64,000 nucleotides of DNA from Eucommia ulmoides (GCA_016647705.1 CM028338.1:9547240-9611239); one strand, 5' to 3'; positions 34,300-47,356 are shown, counted from the first letter of the stretch. A program made the numbers and translations. Notes: generated from the sequence alone by a model not told the origin.

Positions 34300-35870
34300 A
34301 AAAGGTGAAAAAGATGCATGTAACTAATCGATTATGCCTATTTCTGTTCATCGTAGTACACAAACTTGATTTCTCAAAAATTACTATTTGTAATACACGA
34401 AACAGTGAGTTTCTCTGTTAATCGTAAATTATGGATGAATATGTAATCAACCGATTATGCGTATTTTTCACCGTTAACGGTATTATTCCTTGTTACCATT
34501 TTCATTTCTTTTTCTGGATGAATACATTTAATGCGAAAGTTGAGAAAGATTTATTAGTTACATGTAATTAATATTAAACGATTCACTCTAATATCCGAGA
34601 GATACACTAGGTTCTTAATTTTATGCATAATACTAGTTATGTAACTAGTATTAAACGGGTATCCTGTAGGCTCTACATATGTAGACATGCACTTAATTCT
34701 CATATTTGTGAATAATAATAGTTACATATAGCTAATATTACACGATTCACTCTAAAATCAGAGACATACATGGGAATGCCAATTTTGTTGACAATAATAG
34801 TTACATGTAATAAGTATTAAACGGGTACCCTGTAGTTATGCAGAGATGCATTTAATTCTCAAGTTGTTCACAATATTAGTTATATGTAATGAATTCAAGA
34901 GTGTTAGAAAAACTCTAAAATCCAAGAGATACACTGTAACTAGTATTAAAACACACTCACTCTAAAACTTGAGCTATACATGGAGTGCCAAATTTGTTCA
35001 TAATACTAGTTACATGTAACTAATATTAAATGGGTATCTTGTAGTTATTGAGAAATGCATTTATCAAATTTGTTCATATAACTAGTTACATGTAACTAAT
35101 CTGAGAAATATAAGGGATTCTCGATTTTATGCACAATACTAGTTATATGTAACTAGTATTAGATAGTTTCAATATAACTAAATATAATAATACGTTGTTT
35201 CAAATATATTCATAAATACTATTTACATGTAACTGTATAATGGCCTATTTAAGTAAATTTAACATAATTGTTTACATATACCTAATGTTGACACAATGTC
35301 AATCTAAAATTCAAGATATGCATACAAATCTTGAATTTGTTCATAATCCTCGCTACATGTAACTAGTATTAAACGGGTTACCTATAGTTTGGAGTGCCAA
35401 ATTTGTTCACAATACTAGTTACATGTAACTAATATTAAATGCGTATCGTGTAGTTATTCAAAAATGCATTTATCAAATTTGTTCATAAAACTAATTACAT
35501 GTAACTAATCTGAGCGATATAAGGGATTCTTGATTTTCTGCACAATACTAGTTATATGTAACTAGTATTAGACGGTTTCACTATAACTAAATATAATAAT
35601 ACGTTGTTTCAAATATGTTCATAAATACTATTTACATGTAACTGTATAATGGTCTATAAGTAAATTTAACTAAATTGTTTACATATAACACAATGTCAAT
35701 CTAAAATTCAAGATATGCATACAAATCTTGAATTTGTTCATAATCCTCACTACATGTAATTAGTATTAAACGGGTTGCCTATAGTTATGGAGACATGCCT
35801 ATAAATCGCAAATTTATTTATAACACTAGTTACATATAACTAATATTAAATAGGTTTCCTGTAATTATCA
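34300..35870. repeat. Array of palindromic dyads with a 409-bp higher-order repeat
   Basis: About 19 copies of a dyad centred on TTACATGTAA (full form ACTAGTTACATGTAACTAGT, often followed by ATTAAACGGG) occur every 50-90 bases from 34558 to 35850, with two looser copies near 34317 and 34441. From 34982 the array is organised as two tandem higher-order units, 34982-35390 and 35391 to about 35795, starting at GGAGTGCCAA and nearly identical over most of their length; the upstream part is a more diverged series. No frame, transposase or LTR accounts for it. Confidence 0.85.
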
Positions 35871-35884
35871 ATGAAGGAATCGGG

Positions 35885-37549
35885 TGTTAAAATCTAGACA
35901 TTTACACAATGGAATACATAAAAATTAAAACCACTCAATAAAATAGGCCCCTTAAGGTAGGATCTATCCATATTAACATAAAACAAAATAAATAATAATA
36001 AAGAATAAATATCATTTAATCTTTATACCTCTTCTGGTACTTCAACCTCTAAGCCAATTGATCTCGAGGCATGATTTGAGAAGACTTTTCCAAGAGCGGC
36101 TAAATTTGATCTTGAATCAAGAATTGAGATTGATTCTCTTAAAAACAACACAAATATATTTCCTCTAACAGTATCCACACGAAAAACTCCATAATGATAG
36201 TGTCTACCGAATATCTAAGAATCTGATTGTAATTCTAAAGATCTTAGGTAGATCTATTTTGATTCTAGGTGGTAGTAAGAATCAAAAGAGTAGAGTAAAA
36301 AACAAATCCTTGGTGGCCAAAATTTGGCCTTAGGGTGGGCGGCCACAATGTTGGATCCCCTTCTAAATATTGTCCAAAGTTCAAAACCCTGGACCCCATC
36401 TTTCTTTAATTGTATTTTGGCCCTTAAACTTCTAAACAATTCAGAATTATTACCCAATCTTTTTATGGGACTATCCAAACTTCAATTTCCCATTTGCGTG
36501 TGACCATTAGGTTCAAAAGTTGGACGTGGAATTAATTAATTAATTAATCAAATAAAATTAGAATAATTTCAATTTTGCTCCTATAAAGATTGAGTTTCTT
36601 TAAGACATTTTCTCCGACTGTGAGTCACGTCTACCAATATATGACAACCATATCTAGTTGACAGGAATTTCACCAGGAGAACCCACTCAGTTGTGATTTT
36701 TTTGATATACAATCTTTCAATCTTGTGTTCTTGAAAGCACCAAAAAAGTATGCATAAATAAAAAAAAAAAAAAAAAAACAACAAAAAAAAATACTAGTCT
36801 AATCATATGTATTTCGATTGATAATATAATTCCCTATGACACCAATTAAAATCTCATCCTAGTTGTCACACTGTCAGAGCTAGAGTCTTTGTTCAATTAT
36901 ATTCAATCTATTACATATGACATATCTTTCTTTGCTGAGAGTAATATATACTATCTTGCATACTCGAATAATCATATGCATGTTTCACAATACCTAGGGA
37001 ATATATTTGAAGTTTTATGGTTAGAATACAACATACAATATTATCAAAGTATAGGAAAGCATACATCTGATGCTCTATATCTCAAGTATAAAGATCACTA
37101 GTAAAATTACAACTCTAATATCCCATTTTAACATTGAGCAAAACTATCATATGGGATATCAAAGATGACCATGCTCAAGATCCTTACCACTCTAGTAAGT
37201 CCCTTGTGGTTGTTCTAGTATCTCATACTAATGGTTACAACTAACCATTCTTATAAGAAAAAACAACACACAAGATAGTCTAGATTATTAAAGATCCATT
37301 TTAACAATACAATACTGAATAGTAACATTTAGTATAACAAGTTATCAAAACATCTATGATCACAACCTTTAATATTATTACATAGGTAACACATTTTCAA
37401 CTTTATGTGTAGGGTACTACAACAATATGATATAATTCAAGAATGATATCAAAAACACATTTTTATTAATACTTAATATTGTAATTTTACAGTAAAAAAA
37501 AACACTAAATGATGAAATATAAGATGAACTATACGACTTATATTTGACA
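35885..37549 (-). repeat. 3' LTR of a second copia element (1665 bp)
   Basis: The ends are TGTTAAAATC (35885, plus) and TTTGACA (37549), so on the minus strand it reads TGTCAAAT...TTTTAACA. Immediately inside, the minus strand has the purine tract TAATGGGAGAT. Pol-like sequence follows at higher coordinates, so the element is in minus orientation. The other LTR is not in the window. Confidence 0.7.
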
Positions 37550-39158
37550 ATCTCCCATTAGAACTACATCCATTCAGTACAATATCTAATATTTATCTTC
37601 TCTAGATGCCAATCTATCAACTATAAAGTTATGACCTTAGCAAGTGGATCTGCTATGTTATCTGTTGTGTTTACTCTCTTAATATTGACATCTTTTCTTC
37701 TGATGATCTCACGAATCAAATATAAGTGTCGCTCTATGTATTTGAATTTCTAAGGAGGTCCATGTTCTATTGCTTCAGCTATAGCACCTTTGTTGTTACA
37801 ATATAAAAGTACCTATGAATCAATGGTTGGAACTACACCAAGTTCAATAACAAATTTTTTAATACAAATAACTTCCCTAGATTCATTGAATTTGGTAATG
37901 TACTAAGCCTTCGTAGTGGAATATGTAGTTGTAGATTTCTTACAACTCCTCCACTAACGGCCTCTCCATTTAGGATAAATACATATCCCAAAGTTGACTT
38001 TCGGTAATTCACATCAGATTCTGAATTCAAATTAGTATATCCATCAATCGTTTGTTCTCCTTTCTTATACACAAGAAATGTATCCTTGGTCATTTTCAAG
38101 TACTTGAGAACAAATTTCACGGTCTTTTGGTGTTCTAAATCAGGATCTATCTGATATTTGTTGGTCAATCCAACAGAATAACTAATATAATGCCTGGTAC
38201 ATAGTATCCAATTGCTTATCTATATACCCGGATTGGTGTTACCTAAGCATCATCTTAAATATATCTCTATAGACTTTTATACCAAGTATATATGATTCTT
38301 ATCCCAAATCATTCATGGATAAAGTTTGACAGAGCCAAACTTTTATAATTGATAACTTTCTTACTTCATTTTCAATCAGGAAAATGTCGTCCACACACAA
38401 TACTAGGAGACTAACTAACTTTCCATTTATTTCATTGTACACACATGGATCATCCATATTTTGTAGGTAAAATAATTATTTGACTACCTTGTAAAAATAG
38501 ATGTTCTGGCTTATAGAAGCTTGCTTGAGCTCATAGATGGATTTTTTCAACTTGCATACCTTCTGGCTTTCACCTTCTTACTTGTAGCTTTCGTTCTCAG
38601 CTACAAATCCCTCTAGATGATACATGTAAATCACTTCCTACATATTTCCATTGAAAAAATCCTCTTCACATCCATATTCAAGATTACATAGTTGTGGTAT
38701 ATGAAATGGCCAATAAGATCCAAATGGGCTTTAACATAGCGACTGAAAAAAAGGTCTCCTTATAGTCAACTTTTTATCGTTGAGTATATCATTTCTCTAC
38801 CAATCCATACTTGATCACATATACTTTACCATCTGAGTTTTCTTTTTTCTATTAAATATCTATTTGCACTCAATGGTAATGATTTTCTCAAGTAGATCCA
38901 CAACTGTCTAAACTCAGTTAGCGTACATGGACTTCATTTACGATTTCATTGCCATTTGTTACTTTTTACGTCAATGTCCAACCTTTTCTTAGTTAGTAGT
39001 GTCGTACCATCCACTAGTAGTATCTCCTCTCTTTCAAACTAAGATAGCCCAGATATCTATCAAGAGGACTTCATATTTTACTCAAACTACATGGAGCTTT
39101 TGTACTAGATGCATTTACTAGTGTTGACTCTACATTTGTAGTTTGCTCAGTTGCTCGG
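37550..39158 (-). pseudogene. Copia RNase H and reverse transcriptase remnants
   Basis: 37833-38168 on the minus strand reads HQKTVKFVLKYLKMTKDTFL, then DGYTNLNSESDVNYRKSTLGYVF, the copia RNase H pattern. 38200-39150 retains decayed RT-like words (for example a stretch corresponding to the KKSIYELKQAS region at about 38510-38560). Heavily broken. It ends where the gypsy LTR begins at 39159, so the gypsy element inserted into, or was joined to, this copia copy. Confidence 0.72.
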
Positions 39159-42100
39159 TGTCACATCCCACCTTGGACCCCCTGCCTAAGGCTCGGTGTG
39201 ACCTCAGCTTAACATTATCTGACCAAAACAACTATAACCTGAATACTAAATGTACCACTGACTAACAATTAACATAGATTTTTAAAATTTTACCAACTCA
39301 AAATACAATGATTATACATATCTAGTTATTCCATAACAAAACTACAAAAGTTCTAACTATTCATTACCAACAACTGCTTTGACAACCTAAAAAGATACAT
39401 CACCCTCTAACTCTATCTAACTCCAGTAATGGACTCATCTTTAATTGGAGTACCTGAGACAAAATATTTTATCAGTGTACTATCTTCATATAATAAAAAT
39501 AATTTACGAAATCAAGTACATTTATTAGAATCCACTTTCCAAAGCAGAAGATAACCACACACTGAGCAGTATCAAAATTCCACATATATCATCATAATAG
39601 AACAATTAAATTTAAATCAATTGATTAACTTTGTTTTATATAATAAAGGAAAAATTACAATTTTGGTCCTAGTATTTGCACGCGTTTTTCCATTTGTCCC
39701 TCCAATTTTTTTATTTTTTTTTTGTCAAAGTGGTTCTCGTATTTGCAGTCGTTTTTTTAAGTGGTCATTCCGGAAAAAAATAGTCGTTAATTATGATGGA
39801 TTTGAGGCATATGACTTGCATATGCAAACTTTAGGGTTGGAAAAGTAATTTTCTTTTGGGCAAATTATAATTTTATCTCTCCTATTTGCACGTGTTTTTC
39901 CATTAGACCTTTTAATTTAATTTTATTTTTTGTAGAAGTGGCCATCATATTTGCAATAGTTTTTTTAAGTGGCCTTTCCGTAAAACATAGGTGTTAATTG
40001 TGATAGATTTAAGGCATGCGATTTGCACATGCAAACTTCAGGAGTATAAAAGTAATTTTCTTTTTTCTTTTTCTATTTATGCTTTTTCCCTACTGCTTTC
40101 TTCCAGCTTCATCCCCATCTATGGTTGTTCCTCACCTGCTCATACTTCCCATGGGGGTCTACAGAGGGAGGAGGGAGATCGTAGAGATGGTGGTTCGTAC
40201 GGGAACCATGTATTAGGTTGGGACCCTCAGCGAGAGCCCACTCGCGATGATCGTCGAAATCCACACACTCAAGTGGGTATTAGGTAGTGGTTATTGAGGT
40301 GATAGAGAGACTTAATGGATTCTTATCCCTTTAACCTAAACACTAACTAAAAGAGAAAAAAATAAAAAATGGGTTAACTAGTAATGAAAGGGAAGACATG
40401 AAGACATGGGTATGATTTTGGTTAGATAGAGAGGAGTGAGAAGGGAAAGAGGGGTGGGTTGAGGTTATAAGGTAAGAGGAGCTCAGTAGGAGAATAATTA
40501 AGAGAATATTACATTTTTTAACCATTAAGGTTTACTAAATTGAACATTTAACCTCTTAAGTTTCACATTTATTTCAATCCCAAAAAATTGATAAACGATA
40601 TTAGTGTTTTTGGACGTGAAATGGGTTTTGATTGAATTAGGTTTTATCAATTAAAATATAAAAATTAAAATACACAAATAAATAAATATAGTAATTTTGA
40701 GTTCCTTGAACATTCAAATTATAAATTTCAAATGTGATTTTAGTGTCCAAATGGTGATCAAATTTTTTAATTTATTCTTCTCAAAAGATTTGGGCACAAA
40801 GTGTAATATTTGTAAGACTAAACAAATGATACAAAATTTCTAGAGAGAGAGAGAGGGAAAAGAGAAAGTGACTCAATCGGTCCAGCTCTTAATTGGCCAT
40901 GGATGTGGGATGAAGTTAGAAGAAAATAGCAAAAAAAAAGAAAAACAAAGGAAAACAAATTACATTTCTACCCTTGAAGTTTGCATGTGCAAGTCACATA
41001 CCTCAAATTCGTCACAATTAATGCCTTTTTTTTTTTTTTTTATGGAAGATACACTTAAAAAAACGGCTGTAAATACGAGGACCACTTTGACCAAAAAATA
41101 AATAAATAAATTAGAGGGCCAAATTGAAAAACGTGTGCATATATGAGGACCAAAATTATAATTTGTCCAAAAAAAATTAATTTTCTACCTCTAAAGTTTG
41201 CATGTGCAAGTCACATGCCTCAAATCCGTCACAATTAATACCTATTTTTTTTACAGAAGGGCCACTTAAAAAAAGGATTGCAAATACAAGAACCACTTTT
41301 ACAAAAAAAAAAAAAATAGACGGTCAAATGGAAAAATGTGTGCAAATACAAGGACCAAAACTATAATTTACCCTATAATAAAATGTCACACATATACTTC
41401 CATACTAGCCATAGGATTGTTTACCTCATGATCGGGAGTTATGACGATACTGTAACCAGTACATATGCGCAATTTAAGGTAACCAGTGTTAGAGCCATTC
41501 AATATTTACAATGGTAGGAGCACACAAGTGGTATAAACCACCATATCATATTGATAATTAACAACAACAATATATCACCCACCTACTGAACTTGCCCTTC
41601 TATCAGATCACAAGACATCAACAGGACATGCCCTTATGTTGAGTCACGACGCAACGTCTTACAAGACATACCCTCTTGTTAGGATCAACAACATCATGCA
41701 GGACATGCCCTCTTGTTGGGACCACACTATGACATAGCAAAATAATAATAAAAACTACTTTCCACATTTAAAATTTTTCTTTATCCATATAACATTATAA
41801 ATATGTCGATTTTAATAAATATTTTCTATTTCACATTTTAGTACGAAAATATAATTTGAAAATTCACATAGAAAATGTACACTTACCTCGATTATTACAT
41901 TGCTTTCACACTACCGTTGAAAAACTGATGTAGTCAGCGTCGCTTGAGAACCTTAGAAATGACAGGACCTAAACTAAGAATTTATTTAAGTAAATATAAT
42001 CTGAAATTCAATGCATGAATTGCGTGACAGTAAAATGCATTATTTCTCATCCCCAAATTTCCTTAATTATATGAAATTATTAGACGCCCCATTTCTTAAA

Positions 42101-42970
42101 TCAATATTAACTATACAAAAATATTATAACAACAATTATATTTTTTTAATTAATAATTTAATCTACAGAAAAATATAAACTAACTATTAATAATATTTAT
42201 TAGTCTACGAAATACTAAAAATTATCATTTTAATAAAATTTATAATTTTTACTTTAAACTAAATTCTTCACAATTTCAATATATCTTTCTATAAATATAT
42301 AAACCTACTATATATCCACAAACTTATGTATATATGTTTTTCACATATATACATTATCCACACACATATATTTGTGTTAAGCCTACACACATGTGCGCGC
42401 GCATGCACACATACATATGTATATGTATTCGCGTTCTCTCTTAATCATCTTTCTCTGTAACTATCTATCTTGCTCTCTCCTGCTCTCAGGCTACACACAC
42501 ATATATGTATATGTATTCGTGTTCTCTCTTAATCCTCTTTCTTTGTAGCTATCTCTCTTGCTCTCTCCCACTCTCAGTGTGTATGTGTGTGCATATAAAG
42601 AAACAAAGGTAGTGACTTTGTTTCACTGCCTTACCCTTTTTTTAAAATGTGTCGTCCATCATCTTTGGACTGCACATATATGTAGTGTGTTGTCTTGGGA
42701 CATCACATCACACACATATATATTTTTTGAATATTTATACAAATTACCCCCTTAAAATAAGAAAAATATGAACTATATACCAAAGTTATTAAAAATTATA
42801 TTTTTGAATAACATAATAATCTCAAAAATTTTAAAAGTCAAAATTAAATTAATATATTAATCCCCAAAGTTTTCAACACTAAATTTTTAAATGCCAAAAT
42901 GACCCATAAAAAATTTAAAGTGGAATTTAAATGACCCTTTTGAGTACGGGGCAATCCCCAAATAAAATCC
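39159..42970 (-). repeat. 3' LTR of the gypsy element, with a MULE inside
   Basis: The lower end is exact (TGTCACATCC at 39159, preceded by CTCGG); the upper end is approximate because internal sequence near 42970-43100 is decayed. Without the MULE (39648-41373) it is about 2.1 kb. It contains an array of CA/TG and GC alternation at 42384-42428 and duplicated CTCTCTTAATC...CTCTCTCC segments at 42437-42485 and 42521-42570. Confidence 0.65.
39648..41373. mobile_element. MULE-type transposon (1726 bp) with doubled inverted repeats
   Basis: Flanked by a perfect 9-bp TSD TATAATAAA (39639-39647 and 41374-41382). Ends GGAAAAATTACAATTTTGG and the complement GGGTAAATTATAGTTTTGG. Each terminal repeat of roughly 400 bp is itself two tandem copies of a ~210-bp unit (left 39648-39856 and 39857-40070; right about 40960-41165 and 41166-41373), each with TTTGGTCC...GTATTTGCA, AAGTGGxC and GCATGTGCAAGTCACAT words. 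The interior has no transposase. The same family forms the right arm of the split element ending at 13086. Confidence 0.88.
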
Positions 42971-43106
42971 ATTGTGATATATTCCCACTTCTATTATTGG
43001 TTAGACAAAGGCTACAATAACCCCCTGGACGTTGGTGCTCAATCTTGACTTACTAACAGATAAAATATTTGACAACAAATTCTGTAATTTATTGTTTCAT
43101 TCTATT

Positions 43107-44070
43107 CTACCAGTAATGTTCTCGCAAATGCCGATACAATTTGGCACTGCCTGGATGTTGTGCATACGCTAAACTATACGCTCCCTCTAAGATATTTTTC
43201 TTCAAATCAACATTATTAGGCACACATAATATATTTTCAACCATCAAGACTTCATCATTATCTCTAACGAGGTAGTCAGTTCTCTGTCCACTTTTCACTT
43301 CATTCTTAATATTTTTTAATTGGGCATCTAACTTCTCCACTTTTATAATTCGATCAATTAACGTCGGTTCAATGTTAAGGTCACAAGAAATAATGCAGTC
43401 TGGAAGGGATCTCAGGTTGGCATATATATTAGTATGAAAGACTCAAAGGTGCACAATCGAACTTGGCAATTTTTTACTTAATACATCTGCTACAATATTA
43501 GCCTTTCTAGGGTGATAATAGATAGTTAGTCATAATCCTTGATCAATTCCATCCAACGCCTCCATCACAGATTTAATTCTTTCTTAGTAAACGAATATTT
43601 TAAACTCTGGTGATTAGTCTATATCTTCTACGTTTCACCATAAAGATAATGTCTCTAGAGTTTCAAGGTAAACACAATTACCAATAGCTACAAATTATAC
43701 GTTGGGTAGCGACGCCTATGATTATTTAACTACTGAGAGGCATATGCAATCACATGCCCTTATTGTATCAATACATTACCTAGACCCTGATGTGAAGTTT
43801 CAATATATATCACAAAGTCACCACCTTCTGTCGAGAGAGAAAATATTGGCATTGCTATCAATCTATTTTTTAACTCCTAGAAGCTCTATTCACATTTATC
43901 AGTCTACTCAAATTTAGCCTCTTGCATATCAAACAGGTCAACAGGGCATCTACAACAAAAAATCCTTGTACAAACCTACGATAATAACTCGCAAATCCTA
44001 AGAAATTTCGAATCTCTATCATATTTTTAGGCCTTTCCCATTGAACAACAACCTCAACTTTCTTTGGGTA
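43107..44070 (-). pseudogene. Gypsy RNase H and integrase zinc-binding region
   Basis: 43870-44070 reads RPKNMIEIRNFLGFASYYRR, the RT/RNase H junction of gypsy elements. 43107-43340 has LKKNILEGAYSLAYAQHPG and KLYRHLREHYW, the H2C2 zinc-binding region at the start of integrase. Between them the sequence is decayed. Fossil. Confidence 0.8.
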
Positions 44071-44775
44071 TAGGGATGCCACTGGTTCGGTTTCGGTCCG
44101 GTTTCATGTAAAACTGAAACCAAAACCATTAGAAATATATCAAACCAAAATCACAACCAAAACTACTAATTTTTTTTAAACAGTTTTAAAACCAAACCAT
44201 TTAAATTTATATAAAGCTAAAACCAAAACCGTGAAACCACGAAACCGTTTAAGATTTTTCAATTTTACCAAAAACAAAACCAAAACTGTGAAACCGCAGA
44301 CCATTATTTTTTATACACAAACAAAAACATAACTAAAATATAAAATATAAATTCTAAAAACAAAATCAAATCACAAAATAACCATAATTAAAATTTCTAA
44401 TCAGTAAGCATAATTGACGTTTCTAACCAGTAACCGTAATTAAATGAATTGGAGAACGACTGTGAAATCACTAATCAAATAAAACTCTAAGTCCCTTTAC
44501 ACACATATATATAGGAGGGATGAAAGTGTAAATAAAGAATAAAAAACATACATTTATATTAGGGTTAAATTGTAAATATATATATAAAAAATAAGAGTAT
44601 ATATGTAATAAAAATATATCTAAAATATCAGTTTTGCGGTTTGGTTTCGCGGTTTCTATCCCAAAACCAAAACCAAAACCACTTCAGTTGCTAATTCCAA
44701 AATTAAAACCGCAACCAAACTATTTAGTCAGTTTCTCGCGGTTACCCATCGGTTCGGTTTTTTGTGAAAATCCTA
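44071..44775. mobile_element. hAT-like non-autonomous element (705 bp) inside gypsy pol
   Basis: It interrupts the gypsy pol region exactly between the RT frame and the NFLGFASYYRR stretch. Ends are TAGGGATGCCAC and the complement TAGGATTTTCAC; flanking 8-bp repeats TTTGGGTA (44063-44070) and TTTGGGTC (44776-44783) differ at one base. The interior is full of AACCAAAACC / GGTTTCGGTT words, typical of this kind of plant element, without coding capacity. Confidence 0.72.
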
Positions 44776-44783
44776 TTTGGGTC

Positions 44784-45540
44784 GGCTTGTGTACCATCAT
44801 CTGAGATAACATGCCCCAAAAATACCACTCTTCTAGCCAAAACTCAAATTTACTGAACTTAGCATACAATTGATTATCTCTCAAAATTTGTAGCATATTT
44901 TTTTAGATGCTCTGCATGCTCTTCTTTATTTTTGGAGTAGATTAATATATCATCAATTAATACTATGATAAACTGATCTAAATAAGGTTGGAAGATATGA
45001 TTTATCAGATACATAAATAAAGTTGTGGCATTCGTCAACCCAAATGGAATAACTAAAAACTCATAGTGTCCATACCTAGTATGAAATGTCGTTTTCAATA
45101 CATCACTGCTTCTGATCTTAAGCAAATGATATCCTGATCGAAGATCTATTTTGAAAAATACCATTGTCTTCTTCAACTGATCAAATAAAACGTCAATTTT
45201 TGGAAACAAATATTTGTTACGAACCGTTATCTTGTTTAGTTGTTGGTAATCAATACACATCCTTAGAGTACCATCTTTTTTCCTTACAAATAATATTGGA
45301 GCTTTCCACAGAGAAAAATCCATGGTTATTTTTTAATTAAATTTTCAGTTCTTTCAACTCAGTAGGTGCCATACGATATGGTGGAATTGATATACAAGAC
45401 GTACCAGAAAGTAATTCGATAGTGACTTCAATTTTTCTATCCACTTGTAACCCTGATAATTCTTCAAAAAATACATCGGGATAATCTTCGACTACTAGGA
45501 TATCTGCCAACTGTATCTTATTTTGACTGGTGTCAATCAC
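44784..45540 (-). pseudogene. Gypsy reverse transcriptase region
   Basis: 45337-45540 has DYPDVFFEELSGL and SIPPYRMAPTELKELK, the standard lead-in to plant gypsy RT. 44874-45323 continues with [49 protein letters not shown] and DDILIYSKN, in order. The domain copies element RNA in the particle. Broken. Confidence 0.88.
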
Positions 45541-45555
45541 ATGCGCTAGATATCC

Positions 45556-45843
45556 CTAACATCCATTCTTTAATATTTTCCTACACTGTAGAACTAAAAT
45601 CAAACTGATAGGAGTAATGATTCTATCCCCAGAAAACACAAACTCAGACTCGCCTAGGACTCGAAAGGTAACTTTCTCTTTAAAACAATCGACTATGGCA
45701 TGATAACCAGATAACAGATCCATACCAAGTAACACATCAAAATTATGAATACTCAGGGATAATAAATCCACTGATAATTCTCTATCACAAATGCAAAGTA
45801 GAATGTTTTTGTACGCACTATTTATCAACATTGTCCCACCCAC
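45556..45843 (-). pseudogene. Gypsy protease end
   Basis: The frame has FDVLLGMDLLSGYHAIVDC, then FRVLGESEFVF and ISLILVLQCRKILKNG, the usual sequence between retropepsin and RT in plant Ty3/gypsy polyproteins. The retropepsin active site would lie just upstream. Fossil. Confidence 0.8.
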
Positions 45844-45849
45844 AGAGGT

Positions 45850-47340
45850 CGAAATAATAATACTATATGATAGGGGAGTAGGAAATCTTTATACTTGCAT
45901 CATGAATGTCAAAAATAAATGAATGAGTGGAACCTGGATCAATAAGTGGATGTACATCTATAACATATAATGATGTAACACTTGTAACCATTTCTCGGGT
46001 AGCATAAACATCCTGATGGGTAGTAGCAAATACATGCTCCCAAGTTAGAAGTCTATTGGCATATCCTATACCTTACCGCTAAATACTACTAGGGCTGACA
46101 TTACCAGTACTTCTCAAAGAATGTGTAGGTGTAGGTATAGCAGCAGGTTTCAAACAATATATGGACTATCTTAAACAAAATGATCTGGTGATCCACATTG
46201 ATAGCGTACAGCTATCCCAGATCGGATAGATGTTTGGGCCCTAACTAGCTATTGTTGACCTGAACTCTGTCCAGGTACATTTTATCGTCGCCCTGAATAA
46301 GATTGTCATTGGCCTACGCTCCTAATTGATTGATCGACTATTGGAGCCTGAGAAAATTGAGATCGAGTGCTAAATCCCCGAGATGTGTCACCTGGGTATC
46401 TTCTAGATGGCTCAAATCTTCTCTTCTTGTATTGTTCATGATTCTGGGTGGCTTCCTACACATCTTTCTCTATTAATTTATTGTATTTACGATTTTAGAG
46501 TAGTTTTTGATATGTCATCCTATCAATTTTGAATGTATCTATAAGTCTAACCCCCTTTGGATATTCTACATCTTGCCTTCTCAGTCTTCACCAAGTTAGG
46601 CGAAAATCTATACAAAGCATCGAATTTAATGTCATATTGAAGAACTCTCATCTTCCTCTGTATCATTAGTATGAATTCTTTTTCCATCTCGAACTGGTAA
46701 GACTCCGGAAAATGTTTTCATTGAAAACCGCCACAAATTGATCCCATGTGATCTCATGGCCTGGAATTGAAATCAATCATATTATTTTTTTCCACCAATG
46801 TTAGGATTCTCCCTTGAGTTGGAAGGTGGAAAGAGGGATTGGATTGTCATCAGTGATTCCTATTGCTTTGAATACATGCCCTATTCTCCTTAACTAATTT
46901 TTAGCATCAACATGACTTGTAGTTTCCGTAAAAATTGGAGGATCAAGCTCCTTAAATCTTTTTAAAAGTATAGTCTAAGGATTGAGTGTTTCGGTTTGGG
47001 CCCTTTGCCATTCTATCATTTGGTTCTGCTGCTTTATTAGTTGCACAACAACTTGTAACATTCGCTCCATGACATCCAATATTTCCTGCGACCTACCTTT
47101 TTTTCCTTGGTATCCAAAACTTCCACTACTTTCATTTTCGCATTTCATATTCAAGATCTCAAAATGTATTTTAATAAATAAAAATTCCAACAATTCAACA
47201 AACAATACATGACGCAAATGTATTACTTTTAAATCAATTAAAAACAACAACCACTTATGGCTTGAACCAACCTCTTAACCCCCTATCTTACGGTCCACTA
47301 CTGACTAGACAACCCAACAAGTCTACAATACCTATAACCT
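45850..47340 (-). pseudogene. Gypsy gag region
   Basis: 46975-47250 contains the start-proximal gag frame ending in LIKQQNQMIEWQ, which often precedes the capsid domain in chromovirus gag. Decayed gag-like sequence follows to about 45850 (for example the part coding for a WDxFxxxF-type stretch at about 46720-46760). It lies directly inside the primer site. Fossil. Confidence 0.6.
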
Positions 47341-47345
47341 AATTT

Positions 47346-47356
47346 TTGATACCAAA
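47346..47356 (-). other. Gypsy primer binding site, tRNA-Met type (decayed)
   Basis: The minus strand reads TGGTATCAAAA within TTTTTGGTATCAAAAATTAG, beginning a few bases from the LTR end at 47361. It fits the initiator tRNA-Met site of many plant gypsy elements, with mismatches at its 3' side. Confidence 0.55.

Noticed and set aside
34000-34308. 102-residue plus-strand frame
   Set aside because: No domain, no splice or promoter context, and it abuts the palindrome array.
34982-35800. CRISPR-like array
   Set aside because: Repeats are palindromes in a plant-type tandem array with related, not unique, spacers; no cas-like genes and a eukaryotic context.
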